Positions 33,660-46,000 of a DNA stretch of 64,000 bases are shown here, piece after piece. The position numbers were made by a program, and so were the translations under genes. The DNA lies in NCBI GenBank assembly GCA_963969595.1, contig OZ018418.1, forward strand, positions 9,863,001 through 9,927,000, in the 5' to 3' direction. A model generated the notes under the pieces. The model did not search any database, was not told the DNA's origin, and worked only from the letters and a program-made list of their open reading frames with translations. The stretch is from Neckera pumila (lineage: Eukaryota; Streptophyta; Bryopsida; Hypnales; Neckeraceae). Each line of letters starts with the position of its first letter. Position 1 is the first letter of the stretch.

Positions 33660-34300
33660 AGAAAAACGCGTGACGTCAAGAAAAACATGAGATTGTCTTC
33701 TGCGACATCCAAAAGAATGTGTGCCGGGGACCATGATTGAGGTGATGTCGCGGAAAACAGGGCCACAAAATTCTGAAAACAAGTGAATGTCGCTAGAAAC
33801 GTTACATGTCTTCCGCAACGTCCCAGACAACAGAACACGTTTTCTTCTGGACGTCACCAACAACACAATTCTTCCACGTCAGCAACTTCATTGAGGGCCA
33901 CTGTGGGCAGTCCAAGATGAAAAAGAGGGGGCTGCCCAGAAGGAAACAAGTGAATGTTGCGCAGAACGCCACATGTCTTCCGGCACGTCGAAGACAACAG
34001 AAACAAAAAATTTCTTCACGTCACCGACAACACAAGTTTTCCACGTGAGCAGGGTCAATGCGGGCAGTCAAAGATGAAAAGGAAGGGGCTGCCCAGAATA
34101 GAACAAGTGAATGTTGCGCGCAGCGTCACATGTCTTCCACAACGTCCTAAACAACATAATAAATCATTTTTTTTCCAACGTCACCAACAACACCATTTTC
34201 CACGTCATCAGCATCGTTCTGGGCCACTGCGGGCAGTGACTTCATAGTAAAGGAGGGTGCCGCCCAGAAGGAAAAAGGGGCAAGTGCTTCCTTAAGGCTA
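33660..34300. repeat. left subterminal repeats of the CACTA element
   Basis: Three units of about 160 bases start near 33,782, 33,949 and 34,106 with AGTGAATGT(C/T)GC. Each contains ACATGTCTTCC, ACGTC and ACGTCACCAACAACAC, then GGGCAGT and GCTGCCCAGAA. Subterminal repeats of this kind are TnpA binding sites in CACTA elements; here that is inference. Confidence 0.75.
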
Positions 34301-34599
34301 AAAAAAATTGGGGTGAATGAGAATTCTGGCAGTCAAATTTCTAATTTGTTCTTGTGCTTTTTAAAATCCAAAAACAAATAGTCTATAATTGCAATAAAAA
34401 TATTTTTATTATCGTAACGCTCAAGGAGGGATTGACACAATAATAAAATAGGACAAAGAAGAAATATAGACATCATAACATTTTGATCAAACTCGGCCCT
34501 TTTGTATTTCAGAACTTAGTCTTGGGGGTCCTAAAAATTACACCATTCACTTGGGAGTGTCTATTCATCTCCACTATTTCAAAAGATAGAAAAGGAGCG

Positions 34600-37060
34600 C
34601 TACGTTAGACCTTCTAAATAAAATTACTGGATTCCAAGGAGAACTAATTATGAAACATTGCAAGGCATTTTGGCACAATAATTTTAGTGAAAAAAGTTTG
34701 TGGGACACCACCAAGGGCCTTCTTTCATTGAAGTGGACCCTTCTTCTTTACAAATCATTTCTAAAAATATCCAAAATGAAACCGTTAATACGGGAGCGCC
34801 TATTGCCCACCATTTAAAAGAAAAAAACAGAGAGGGAACACTATCCTGGGCTTGCAGAATAAAATGATAAGATTTTAGACACACAAAAATTATAAAACAG
34901 TGGAAGGCATTCTACCACAACAACTTCATTCAAATTAGTTTGTGGATCACCACCTACTACTCTCTTATATGAAAGTGGGCCCTTCTTTTCTACTACCCAT
35001 TTTTTTCCATGCATTAAATGAAAACATTCCAATGGGTGCGTTGGATGCCCACCATAATAAAAAAAAAAAAAGAAGGGTCAGGGGCCTATAAAGTCAAATG
35101 ATTCCATTCCGTGCACAACAAATTAGGAAATACTGCAAGGCATTTTCCCATAACAATTTCATTGATAGTACTTGTTGGATCACATACCATTGAAGGTGGG
35201 TCCGCTTTTATCAAAGTGGGCCCTTCTTTTTTACTACCCATTTTTTTCCATGCATTAAATGAAAACATTCCAATGGGTGTGTTGGATGCCCACCATAATA
35301 AAAAAATTAAAAAAAGGATCAGGGACCTATAAAATCAAATGATTCCATTCCGTGCACAACAAATTAGGAAATACTGCAAGGCATTTTCCCATAACAATTT
35401 CATTGATAGTACTTGTTGGATCACGTACCATCAAAGGTGGGCCCGCTTTTATCAAAGTGGGCCCTTCTTTTTTACTACCCATTTTTTTTCATGCATTAAA
35501 TGAAAACATTCCAATGGGTGCATTGGATGCCCACCATAATTAAAAAAAAAAAAAGTGTCCGGGGCCTACAAAGTCAAATGATTCCATTCCGTGCACAACA
35601 AATTAGGAAATACTGCAAGGCATTTTCCCATAACAATTTCATTGATAGTACTTGTTGGATCACGTACCATTGAAGGTGGGCCCGCTTTTATCAAAGTGGG
35701 CCCTTCTTTTTTACTACCCATTTTTTTTCATGCATTAAATGAAAACATTCCAATGGATGCGTTGGATGCCCACCATAATTAAAAAATTAAAGAAAGGGTC
35801 AGGGGCCTATAAAATCAAATGATTCCATTCCGTGCATAACAAATTAGGAAATACTGCAAGGCAATTTCCCATAACAATTTCATTGACAATACTTGTTGGA
35901 TCACGTACCTTCGAAGGCCCTTTTTTCAAAAATGTCGATGGACCCTTCTTCTTGACAGTCCATTGTTCTGGCCTCCAAAATTAGACCATTCAAATTGGAG
36001 TGCCTACTGCCCAGCATTGTTTTAAATAAAAACAAAGAGAACATTAATGGAAGCCTCCCAAAAAAAAAAAAAAAAGATGCACAACAAATTTTAAAACTGA
36101 GGCAGGCATTTTGCCACAACAATTTCATTCTAATTAGTGTTTGGACCCCCACGTACGACCCACTCTCATGAAAGTAGGGTCTTTGCGTTAACAATGCTTT
36201 ATTTTGGGTCCACAAAATTAGACAATTCCAATGCAAGCGCCTACTGCCCTCCATTCACACACAAAATATACAGGAACAATATATGAGGCCCAAAAAATTT
36301 GAGAATTTCATTCCATGCAAAACAAATTATGAAACAGTGCACGGCATTTCTACATAAAAGCTTCAGTAATTCAAAAAATAATTATAAAATATACAGGGTG
36401 CCTAGAACATCAAATGATTTCATTTTGTGCACAACAAAATAAGAAATAATGCAAGGCATATTGTTGTTGAAATAATTAATTTTAATTCGTTGGTCAGCCA
36501 CCGTCAAGGGTCCTCTATTATAAAAATAGGCCCTTCTTTTAGGCAAATAAATTGTTTTATTTTTTGATTTTGACCACTCAAGTAGGAGTGACCACTGCCA
36601 GCTATAATCTTCTATAAAAAGGAAGGGAACAGTACCAGGGGTTTGTTGAATACAAGGAACCAGTTCATTCACGACAAATTCTTAAAGCATGCAAGGCATT
36701 TTTCCAAAAGTATTTCATTCAAAATAGTCTGTGGGCCACCGCCAGGGGCCTTTATTCTTTAAATTGGGCCTTTCTTCTTGACTATGCAATTTAGGGAAGC
36801 GCAATATAAGATCAGTCAAATAGTAGTGCCATTTATGCACCAATTTTCTTTAAAATAAGAAAGTGAATACTACAGGGGGGCTGACAAATAAAATGAAGGA
36901 ATTTCATGCACAAGAAATGATGAAACACTGCATTGCATTTTGCAAAAACAATGTCATTCAAATTAATTTGTAGGCCACCTGGGAGGGGCCCTGTTTCTGA
37001 AAGTGGGCCCTTCTTCTTCACAATCGGATTAAACAAATCATTCCTTGACTTCCATGCAAT
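34600..37060. repeat. 240-bp satellite-like tandem array inside the CACTA element
   Basis: Four central units starting near 35,101, 35,341, 35,581 and 35,821 are nearly identical (GATTCCATTCCGTGCACAAC, AAATACTGCAAGGCATTTTC, TTGTTGGATCACGTACCAT). More diverged units flank them on both sides, recognisable by CAAGGCATTTT...CAATTTCATT...GTGGGCCCTTCTT at about 34,660, 34,890, 36,090, 36,320, 36,440, 36,690 and 36,920. The identical centre with diverged edges is the usual pattern of unequal exchange. The 60-codon ORFs in each unit repeat with the DNA and are not supported as genes. Confidence 0.9.
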
Positions 37061-37379
37061 AAAACTTTAAATTGGTGCGGGTTATATTATGTCCCAATGT
37101 TGTGTAGATGTTTACATCATCTTCTGGTCTGTTTCCTTGGACATTTGTGCTCTTCACATTACCAGATGGGGTTATCTTAGAAAACAACATTCACGTATAA
37201 GACGCTTGATGCATGCTGTACGCCTGTCAGTAACGACGTCATTGCAGATATCTTCAAATACATGTGCTGTGACTTCTACAATTGGTTTACTGAGACATGC
37301 AATCCAACGATGCTGACGTCAGTTTGAATACAACTGTCTATAAGCGTAGTCCCCGGTGTAAACGGCAAGGGCAGTCCCC

Positions 37380-38279
37380 CTATGTTCTTTGTACCTGTTG
37401 TTGCCTTGGAGCCTCTGCTGCTGGTCTAATGAGCATACCACCTTCTACTGACGCTTCTCTCGTTGGCTCTGACTCCAAAGCAATGGGTTGGAGCCCTGTG
37501 AAGTCCTCATCATTTCCCACTTGAATCATAGAAGGGATGGTCTCATTGTCTTCAAGTTGTCCACGTCTACCCCGCACATTTGTACGGCATATGACCTTCC
37601 AGCCTGCCTTCTGAGGATCATCCGAAAAAAACACCTGTTGAATGTGCATTGGAAATGCAAAAGAGTCCGCATGCACCTTGCCATCCATATGGTTGAAATT
37701 TGCAATTGTAAAGCCATAGCAATCTTGCTGGACATGAGGAAAGCGACCATCATTGCTCCCTCTAACCCAATCGCACACTAGCACGGTCGTGCAATGGTTG
37801 CAATAGTCGACCTCCAAGATTTCTTCTATATATCCCACATAGTCATGTGTTTGCTCTATGGGTTGCCCATTGCAAAGCCCCCATCGAAGCTGCCGAGTGA
37901 ATGAGGCTACCACAGCAAAGTCGCGTGTGACAAGTCCACTTTCTGCACTACGAATGCGAAGATACATGCCAAAGGCATACATTTGACGATGGGATGTAGC
38001 AAATCGCTCCAAGGGTTGGCTGTACTGTACAACATCATCGTCCAAACTTTGGCCTGCAGCTTGTAGTGTCATCACCTGTGCACTGAACCACAAGGCGAAA
38101 GGCGGCAAATCATAGAGGTCTGTCGGATATTGCACAGGCATGTTTGGATGGCGTCGGCAAACACTTCGCCAAAATGCCTCTCTTTCCTTCCAACGTCTAC
38201 AACGTGCTGTTGTATATTCCCTGCACATGATCCATGTTTGTACTATTAGAGTAGGCTTCACTTCATAATGTGAGTACAT
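37380..38279 (-). pseudogene. C-terminal DUF4216-like exon of the TNP2 gene
   Basis: A 299-codon open frame without stops. Residues about 95-260 fit the DUF4216 region common at the C-terminus of CACTA TNP2 polyproteins: SGLVTRDFAVVASF, a YIEEILEVDY strand, VLVCDWVRG, then FPHVQQDCYGFTIANFNHMD and FFSDDPQKAGWKVICR. The tail is Gln/Arg-rich and ends at 37,380. Its openness contrasts with the stops in the N-terminal part of the same gene. Confidence 0.85.
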
Positions 38280-41200
38280 TGAAATGAACCGTTGTCAACA
38301 TACTAACAGAGCTTGCCAGTGCAGTGACCTTTGTCCTCAATGACGCAATGCATGATGTCAAAGATGATGTTCTGTCCAATGTCCACTGTTACAGACATAT
38401 ATGAAAATGTACAAGGATGCAGCTGACCACTGGCCAGTCACCTACCACTTGCCCCTCATAGAATTAGGTTTGCAAGTTAGGAAAACTCTATCAAAGAATC
38501 TACAAAGTCAAGGACAAAGTTCACTTCAATATAGAAATGCACAGTTTGAAGAGGATACAGGAACTCACTTCCGCCAAGCGTCAAGGCACGCGGCATTGTC
38601 CAGTACAAAGGCGTGAAGAAGGTTCCTGAATTCATCCGACATCTTCCACTTTTGCTTGGAGTTTAATCGAAGAATCTCGTTTGTCATTGTAGCATCTTCA
38701 TTCGGGTCCCATATTTGGTGCACTGTCCCGCTATACTGGCGCATGTACTCCGTACAAAATCCGAGTGCGTCATCCATTCGATAGCCCTCTGCAATGCTAC
38801 CCTCTGGATGTGCATAAGTTCAAACATAATCCTTCAAAGTTTTCATGTAGCGCTCTATCGGATACATCCAACAACAATGCACTTGGCCACACACAAATAA
38901 TTGTTGTACCAAGTGCACGAGAAGATGTGACATGATGTTCAAGAATGTTGGTGGAAATTCCTTCTCCAACACACAAGTGGCCATAATGACATCGTGCATC
39001 ATCTCATTCTGGTCACTCTGCCGGACTTCTTTAGTACATATTCTCTGAAAAACTCTGCTCATTTTGATGATGGCTATGCGCACGTTCTCATCCAATAAGT
39101 TCCGTATGGCCACAGGTAGGATCTGCCAACAATATTCCAACACAAAGGTTCCATGAGGGAGACTGTTCACTATAAAGACGCGGGACCATGAAATTCCAAT
39201 GACACATCCATTTCTTGTAGTGCTTCAAGTACTTTGAACATGACATAAAAGTAATTGACTAGCATGTCATAATCTCTGTCGCTAAAGACATTGACATGCT
39301 TCCGTATTGTTTTCAATGACATCCATTTTCACATCAATGGAAGCATGCCCTACCATCCCGTCACGCACAAAGGATCATGTCGACGTCATTTACAATGTCT
39401 GAAGCAATGATTCCCACGACATATAATGCATGGAAAAAGCAAGAATGTTACATACCTGCTGCATGAGGACATGGTAGTCGTGGGTTTTCATATACTGCAG
39501 CTTCCCATCTCCAAGGCGCTTGTGAATGCTTCCCACATAGTTTGTCGGGGTGCGAATATCGGAAATTATAGAAACAAACTCCTTTTGTTCATGGGGCTTG
39601 AACACATAAGGTGCCGAAGGCATGTAGTATTCATCTTGTCGCCGGCGTGGTTCTTGAAGCCATATTTCTTCACAAATGCCCAATTCTTGTACATCAATTC
39701 GACTTCCTCAACTGTCATTCATGCCCCACAAAGTCTTCACTATATTCTCGCACAAATTCTTCTCGCAATGCATTGGGTCCAAGATATGCCTTTCCAGCAA
39801 ATGCTGCAGAACCAAGAATGCTAGAATATTAGGAATACTGTCATACAGGCCGCTATGACATTAGCACTATCCAACAATTCATTTCGGACAGTACTTTGTC
39901 CTTACTGGCCCATTTTACTTCAGTGAGACATGATGACAGTCAAAAACATAGTCATTGCCTTCAGTGTGACACATCCGACGACATACATGATAACATGAGG
40001 TCTGCTATCTGAGACATTCATTCAGTACAACAAGCGCGTTGGCTACAACGTCTTTGGTGACGTTGTTGTGCCATGGTACCTTATATTATTGAGGGTACTG
40101 TAATTCATACCTCCCAATACTCCAGTTCGAACAAAGCGCAAAGCCTTTTCACGCCCGTCACATGCACTGGATTGTCAGGTCCATTTTCCTTGCCACCAAG
40201 GTCTAAATATGATTGGCGCCAGGCCGCATAGCAGACTATATCTTATCCTGTTTGAAGTCGTGGCATGCCGCGTTGTTCAGCTTGTCCATTGAATCAAGTG
40301 TTTCTTTGATATGGGTGCTGTCGTGGCAAGTACTGGCGTATGCCACCATACACAATTTTGGACCCCCTTACTCGTCTGTTTGAAAGAACATCTCCAGTCT
40401 TGGCCATTCTTGCATCAGTGTCAGGCCCGTATGGCGGACATCCTTTGTACCCCTTGCAACATAGACTAGATATCATCCCGTATGCTGGAAAATCTGATAT
40501 AGTCCACATCAATATAGCACGCAAGTGAAAAGACCGACTGTCCTCCGACTGCGAGAAGTCTAGGGCACAAACACCGTGCCACAATTCCTTCAACTCCTTC
40601 AGTAGCGGACGTATGAAGATGTCAAGTGCACTGGAACTCGGAGAGTGCTTGCCGGAGATGAGAATGCATAATGAAATGAAGAACTTCTTCGTGACGAACC
40701 ACGGCTCGAAGTTGTATATCAAGATCAACACAGGCTATGTAGACCAATTTGTGTTATTCAACTTGAAGGGGTTCACACCGTCCAGTGCCAATGCAAGGCG
40801 CATGTTGCGGACTTCACCTCCAAAATTGTTGAATGAGACGTCATTGTCAACGTGTTTCCATGCTGGGCTGTCGACCACGGAGCGCATGATGCCGTCAGTG
40901 CTGACATGCTTCGTGTAACCGGTCAACATGCGTGCTATCTCCGGCAACCTCCACATGCGTTTCAATCGCGGAATGAGGGGAAAATGCCGGATGACCTTCC
41001 TTGGAATTTTATTTGTGCCATCCATCCATCGTGCTGTATTACACTTGGGGCAACGTTGCAATGATGCATGCTCCTCTCTGTAAAGAATGCAACCACATGG
41101 GCAAGCGTGGATATTGTTATAGGTCAACCCCAATTGCCTGATGGTCTTCCGTGCCTCATAATGGTTTGCTGGCAATTTGTTACCCTCCGGAAGTAAGTCC

Positions 41201-41907
41201 GAGGATAAAAAGCAGAAGAGCTCATTGCTGAATTTATTGCTCATGCGGAACACGGTGCACATGTTAAGGATGATGATTGTTGCCGACACAATGCTTGTTT
41301 TTGAACCACAGTATAGGGGTGTGGAGGCTTCCGTATACAAATTGTCCATGCCGTCCACAGAGTCATCTTCAACATCATCATTGTCACCTCCCCCTTTGCA
41401 GTCGTTTGCCTCTTCATGCAATGCATCCACTCTATCAAACGCCTCCATCACTTGTCACTGCACTTCATGGTACTCATCGAGAGGAGGCTGAGTTCCTTGA
41501 GTTGGGGCTTCCGCATTCGCTTCATCTCCGAACACATCAGCAATGTCAGCGTCAATGTCTAGGGGGACATTGGCAATGACTTCGTCATCATAAGCGACAT
41601 CTTCAACCCAAATTCCTCCTGCTGGATATCCATCTAGTGGATCACCACCTAGTAAAGATTTATGAAAAAATGGATCCCTGCCCGCCTGAGAATGGTGCTG
41701 TCGTATCATGCGTATGGTTCTTCGATGTCCACCTTTGCAATTCCGACACGAACATCTATATGACCGCACATTCTTCTCAGTTGCCACTCAGAGCTCAGTG
41801 TGCAAAATTAAATCAGCCATCGGTACATGGCGTAGTGTGCGTCCATCCTCCGTGAAATGAATTGTGGTTCCACGTCCTGCAGATGAGGGATTCGTGCGCG
41901 TTGCCAT
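37380..41907 (-). pseudogene. TNP2-type CACTA transposase gene, decayed
   Basis: Starts at ATG 41,907. The first frame runs to 40,294 with three in-frame stops (TGA 41,788, TGA 41,455, TAG 40,735) and then a frameshift. N-terminal zinc-binding phrase CSCRNCKGGHRRTIRMIRQH; then the TNP2 core with CPCGCILYREEHASLQRCPK, TARWMDGTNKIPRKVIRHFP, EPWFVTKKFFISLCILISG and LRAILMWTISDFPAYGM. Further exons: KLQYMKTHDYHVLMQQ (39.5 kb), DUF4218-like VLEYCWQILPVAIRNLL to MYPIERYMKTLKDYV, stop, TYAHPEGSIAEGYRMDDALG (39.17-38.6 kb), and the DUF4216-like C-terminal exon (38,279-37,380) with YGFTIANFNHMDGK and QVFFSDDPQKAGWKV. TNP2 cuts the element ends. Stops and frameshift make an active enzyme unlikely. It is transcribed away from the TnpA-like gene. 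Confidence 0.9.
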
Positions 41908-42081
41908 GCTCACATCACGAAAGCATAAACGGAACTTTGAGGGAAGTCCACAACCCTGCACTTTGAATCCCGTCAATCTAAAACTTGTTAGAAGCCACGA
42001 TGATTTTCTGTTAAGCAAGGCTAGACACAAAGTGAATGAGAATGTATAGGAATTGACCGTTATGGGGCACTGGCATCCCAA

Positions 42082-43082
42082 TTCAACAATCCGTTAGCAT
42101 TTTCCGGAGGCAATGTTATCACAGAAATTTGTGTCACCCTTCTGCTCTGCAAGGATACTACGTACTAGTCCAGTTCATGCGGATACATCAGTAGTGACGT
42201 CTTCGGAGATGTCATTGACGACAACCCCAAAGACGTAACTTCTGTCACTTACGACGTCAAACATAATGTCTTCAGGAACAGTGGTCTGTGATAATGTGCA
42301 ATCAGTAATCGGAATAGCTTCCTAGACTCCGTGAAGAAGTAATCGCACCAAAAACCTCCCCGGAAGAACCCGGAACCTGATCTGCTGCTTCTGTGTTGCG
42401 GATGTTTGCTTAGCAATTTGGAGGGTATGACTGTGTTAGGAATTCATTTCAATATTACCGTATTGCCTATACGTGTGTGTAAACGTTAGCACTTATGTCT
42501 TCATGTTGTTCTCGACTTCAGAATCGGTGGGGAGCGAGTGCATTTCCAACTTCAGAATCGGAGCAGGGAGCAGGGGTTTGCCGCCGAAGCCGCGCACTGT
42601 CAAAGGCCCTGTCCACGGGTATAGGAGGGTAGGTGCCGCGGGTATAGGCCGCGCCTACCCCATCATGAATGACCAACCGCCGTTCTCCTTCTCCGGCACT
42701 GCATTTGTGGTCGCGTTTCTCTTTGTTTCTCCACGTCTCACCGTGTCGTCGATGTTACAAGCAATGAGGGAACCTTGCCTCACGGCATCTAAATTGCAGT
42801 CTGACTCTGGAACCTGTAATCGTGCCAATTTCAATTGTAGAAGTTGTCAATTCTATTGCTGTAGCCTCGTGGTAGTGTGCGCCTGACGAAGGCAATCGGT
42901 AGCCTTGAAATTTTGATCACCCACAAAGTTCTTTCATCGTCAATGTGTATTTCGCTCTGAATTTGGTACGAATTTCCAATTGCAAAGTTACATGGTAATT
43001 CCTGTAGGTGATCGGGGGGGGGGGGGGGGGAACGTGATGTGTGCAGGACGCTCAGTTCGTAGTTTAGTTTTGAGGTGCAGCA
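42082..43082. promoter_or_regulatory. divergent promoter region between TNP2 and the TnpA-like gene
   Basis: The start codons of the two CACTA genes lie back to back at 41,907 (minus) and 43,083 (plus), so this 1-kb gap should hold both promoters. It is rich in GACGTC and GATGTC words (42,190-42,290) and contains a run of 17 G at 43,014-43,030 just before the plus-strand start. A 137-codon ORF at 42,473-42,886 has no recognisable domain and is not supported. Confidence 0.45.
43014..43030 (+). repeat. run of 17 G
   Basis: Uninterrupted G homopolymer 53 bases before the ATG of the TnpA-like gene. It could form G-quadruplex structures or be of uncertain length in the assembly. Confidence 0.9.
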
Positions 43083-46000
43083 ATGCCGAGATTGAACCTG
43101 TCGAAGAAGAGGTCATTCCCGGCACCCACGTCGGAGGATGATGCGGGACCAAGTCGGAGGATGCGCCTGGAAAGCGAGCACCGCTCCAAGGGAAGAGAAG
43201 ACACAAGTTCAGGGAGGGTGGCTCAAAGAAGGGGGCCAACTGCAAAGAAGAAGACGGTAGTTGTGGAGGTGAGCGAGGATGGAGGAGACGAGGATCGGGA
43301 AGACCCTGCGGAAGACCCAGCGGAAGAAGAGGACGACAGCTGCGCCTTGAGGGAACATTCGTGGAGGTAAGTGTTCGACCCCTCTGTGTTTTCGGAAATT
43401 TTTGGCAGATCATGTGTTCCTCTGGTGTTGTCGATGATGTTCTAGAAAGCGTGTTACGTCCGACTTCACGTTGCAGACGACATCATGTGTAACGTGATCG
43501 AAGTGGGGCACGTTTGTGGGTGATGTGGATAGTGACGTCTTCACATCTTCTTTCATGTACTGACAAACATAGCCAGGTATAGATGTGCAGGTCTTAGGGT
43601 ATTTTAGTGTTGGTCTGCTCGTGAGGGATCAGTTCTCGAGGTAAGTGTCTGACCCCTTTGTTTCTTCGCAATTCTTTTGCTGATTTTGTGTTCCTCCGGT
43701 GTTGCCAATGACGTTGTGGAAAGCGTGTTACATCCTATGGCATGTTCCAGGCGATATCATGTGTAACGTGACCAAAGACCTCTGTTGTGGCCGATGTAGA
43801 TAGTGACGTCCTCACATCTTCTTTCATGTACTGACAAACATAGCTAGTTACAGATGTGCAGGTCTTAGGGTATTTTAGATTTGGTCTGCTTCTGAGGGAG
43901 TAGTCGTGTAGGTAAGTGTTTGACCCCTTTTTTTTCCCGCAATTTTTTTGCTAATCATATGTTCCTCTGGTATTGCCGATGATGTCCTTGAAAGTGTGTT
44001 ACGTCTCGACGTCTCGTTCCAGGCGAAATCATGTAGAACATGATCGAACTCCTCTTTTGTGGCCGATGTCGACAATGACGTCTTCACCTCGTCTTTCATG
44101 TACTGATATGCATATCTAGCAGCAGATGTGCAGGTCTTAGGGTATTGTAGTTTTGATCTACGTCTGAGGTGGCACTCGTGTAGGTAAGTGTTTGACCCCT
44201 TTTTTTTTCGCAAATTTTTGGCTGATCATGTGTTCCTCTGGTGTTGCCGAGGACGTCCTTGAGCGTGATACATCCCAATGTCTTGTTCTAGGAGAGATGA
44301 TGTGAAACCTCATCAAAGTCTTCTGTTGCGATTTAGGCTAGCTAGTGACGTCATCCAGTCTTCATTCATGTATTGACACAGCAACAAATGTGCAGGTCTT
44401 AGGGTATTTTAGCTTTGCTCTGGTCTTAGTGAAATAGATGTTTGTGTGAGCGGTCCTGTCCATACAATCTGTGGATTACAATACCCGTATCCAACAAGGA
44501 AGCTTCCAACGTGTGTCTTGTTTGGATCAGTGTCAAAGACAACGTCATTGTAAACGTATGACATGTTTGATTGGATGTCGAAGACGACGTTCTTCGGAGC
44601 CCCGCAGTGCACTGTTTATTGTGAACATTAACTTCTTGGAATGTCCTCTCTATTCGGAACTGAATGTGAGAGAGAGAGAATATTTGTTTTGCAAGTGCCC
44701 AGAACTTGAATGTAAAAGTTAACATGACGTGAACATGGACTTGACAATAAATGTAGCATTCTCTCAAAATTGAAGTGATTACTAACATTTGAGAAACGAT
44801 TAATTGCAGTAGAGGGTATGAGACACACTCTACTGGGGAAGACTCAGGTGGTGACACGGATGCTGCTATTGAAGCGGTGCATACTGAGAGCAAGAAGCAA
44901 GGAAACACCGCCAACACTATGAAGAAACCCATCGAGCTAGATGCAAATGGGGAGCCGCATGGACTAATGCGGGATGTGTTGACAAAAGATGTGGTCAAGT
45001 ATGCGAAGTCCCTAGACCCTACGAAGGGTTGGGAAGGACAGGACCAGCATATGAGGAAGGCCCTCTTCAAGAGATTGTATACAGGTTTTCCCTCCAAGCC
45101 TTTCATTCTCAATAGAATGTTCCATACTTGTTGCACACATGTTTTCTATTCATGGATGATGATGTTGCCTGGGACGCTTGTCTTGTTGTCGCGGACATCG
45201 TAGTGGATGTTGTATGTGACGTCAATCATGACATCAATGTAACGTAATAATGAGGAGGACATTGTTAAAGAGAAGCGAACGTTTGTTTTTCTCCCCTGAT
45301 GTCTCTTCCTTTATAGTGAGTGTGCTATGTCTGTATCTGTCCTCTTCAAGGGAATGCAAACAATAGTCTTAAGGTGAATTCCATACCACAATGAGAGTTT
45401 AACACCATTTTGCAGATTGGAAGACTTGTGGCCACTCTACGTGCGTCAGTGAACGTTATTTGGGTCCCATCATTATAAAGTCATTCATCACACTGCGCCA
45501 TAAGTTGTCAAAAATGATTGAGAATGACGAACCAAAGACGGCAAATTACAATGAAACATACTGGAAGGGGCTTAAAGCTTATCGGGCTACCGAAGAGGCA
45601 AAGGCAAAGTCAGCACACATGCGTGCAATCTCAAAGCGTAAAGGAACCAGATCAACGCAATTGAGGGCCGTAGAGAGGCAGGTGGTGTCCCGCTTGGTGA
45701 GTGCCCGAAAACCTCTCTGGCGATCCAGCCACTGCCTTCTGTTGCTTCCCCTGAATGTGTAATTCTGTTGTCCCATTATTTTCTAAGGTCATGGAAGACA
45801 CCGTCTAAGACGTCTTGTGCTTCAGAGGACGTCGTCCAAGACATCACATGTGCTTTCTCATGTCTTTGATGACAGGTGTGCTGAACTCATATGTGCTCAA
45901 AGGCAGTTCGCTTCTTTCATCTTCTTCTTTCGTTGAATGTGCCCAAGCATGATGAATATGCTGTGGGCAATTTCTATGTACCTTTATAAAGGTTGTTGGT

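Noticed and set aside
35111..35782. Three similar 63-73-codon ORFs as a small gene family
   Set aside because: They repeat exactly with the 240-bp array and extend over unit borders; the similarity is due to the satellite-like DNA.
42473..42886. 137-codon ORF in the CACTA central region as a third gene
   Set aside because: Lies in the divergent promoter region, has no recognisable motif, and is not needed for either CACTA gene.
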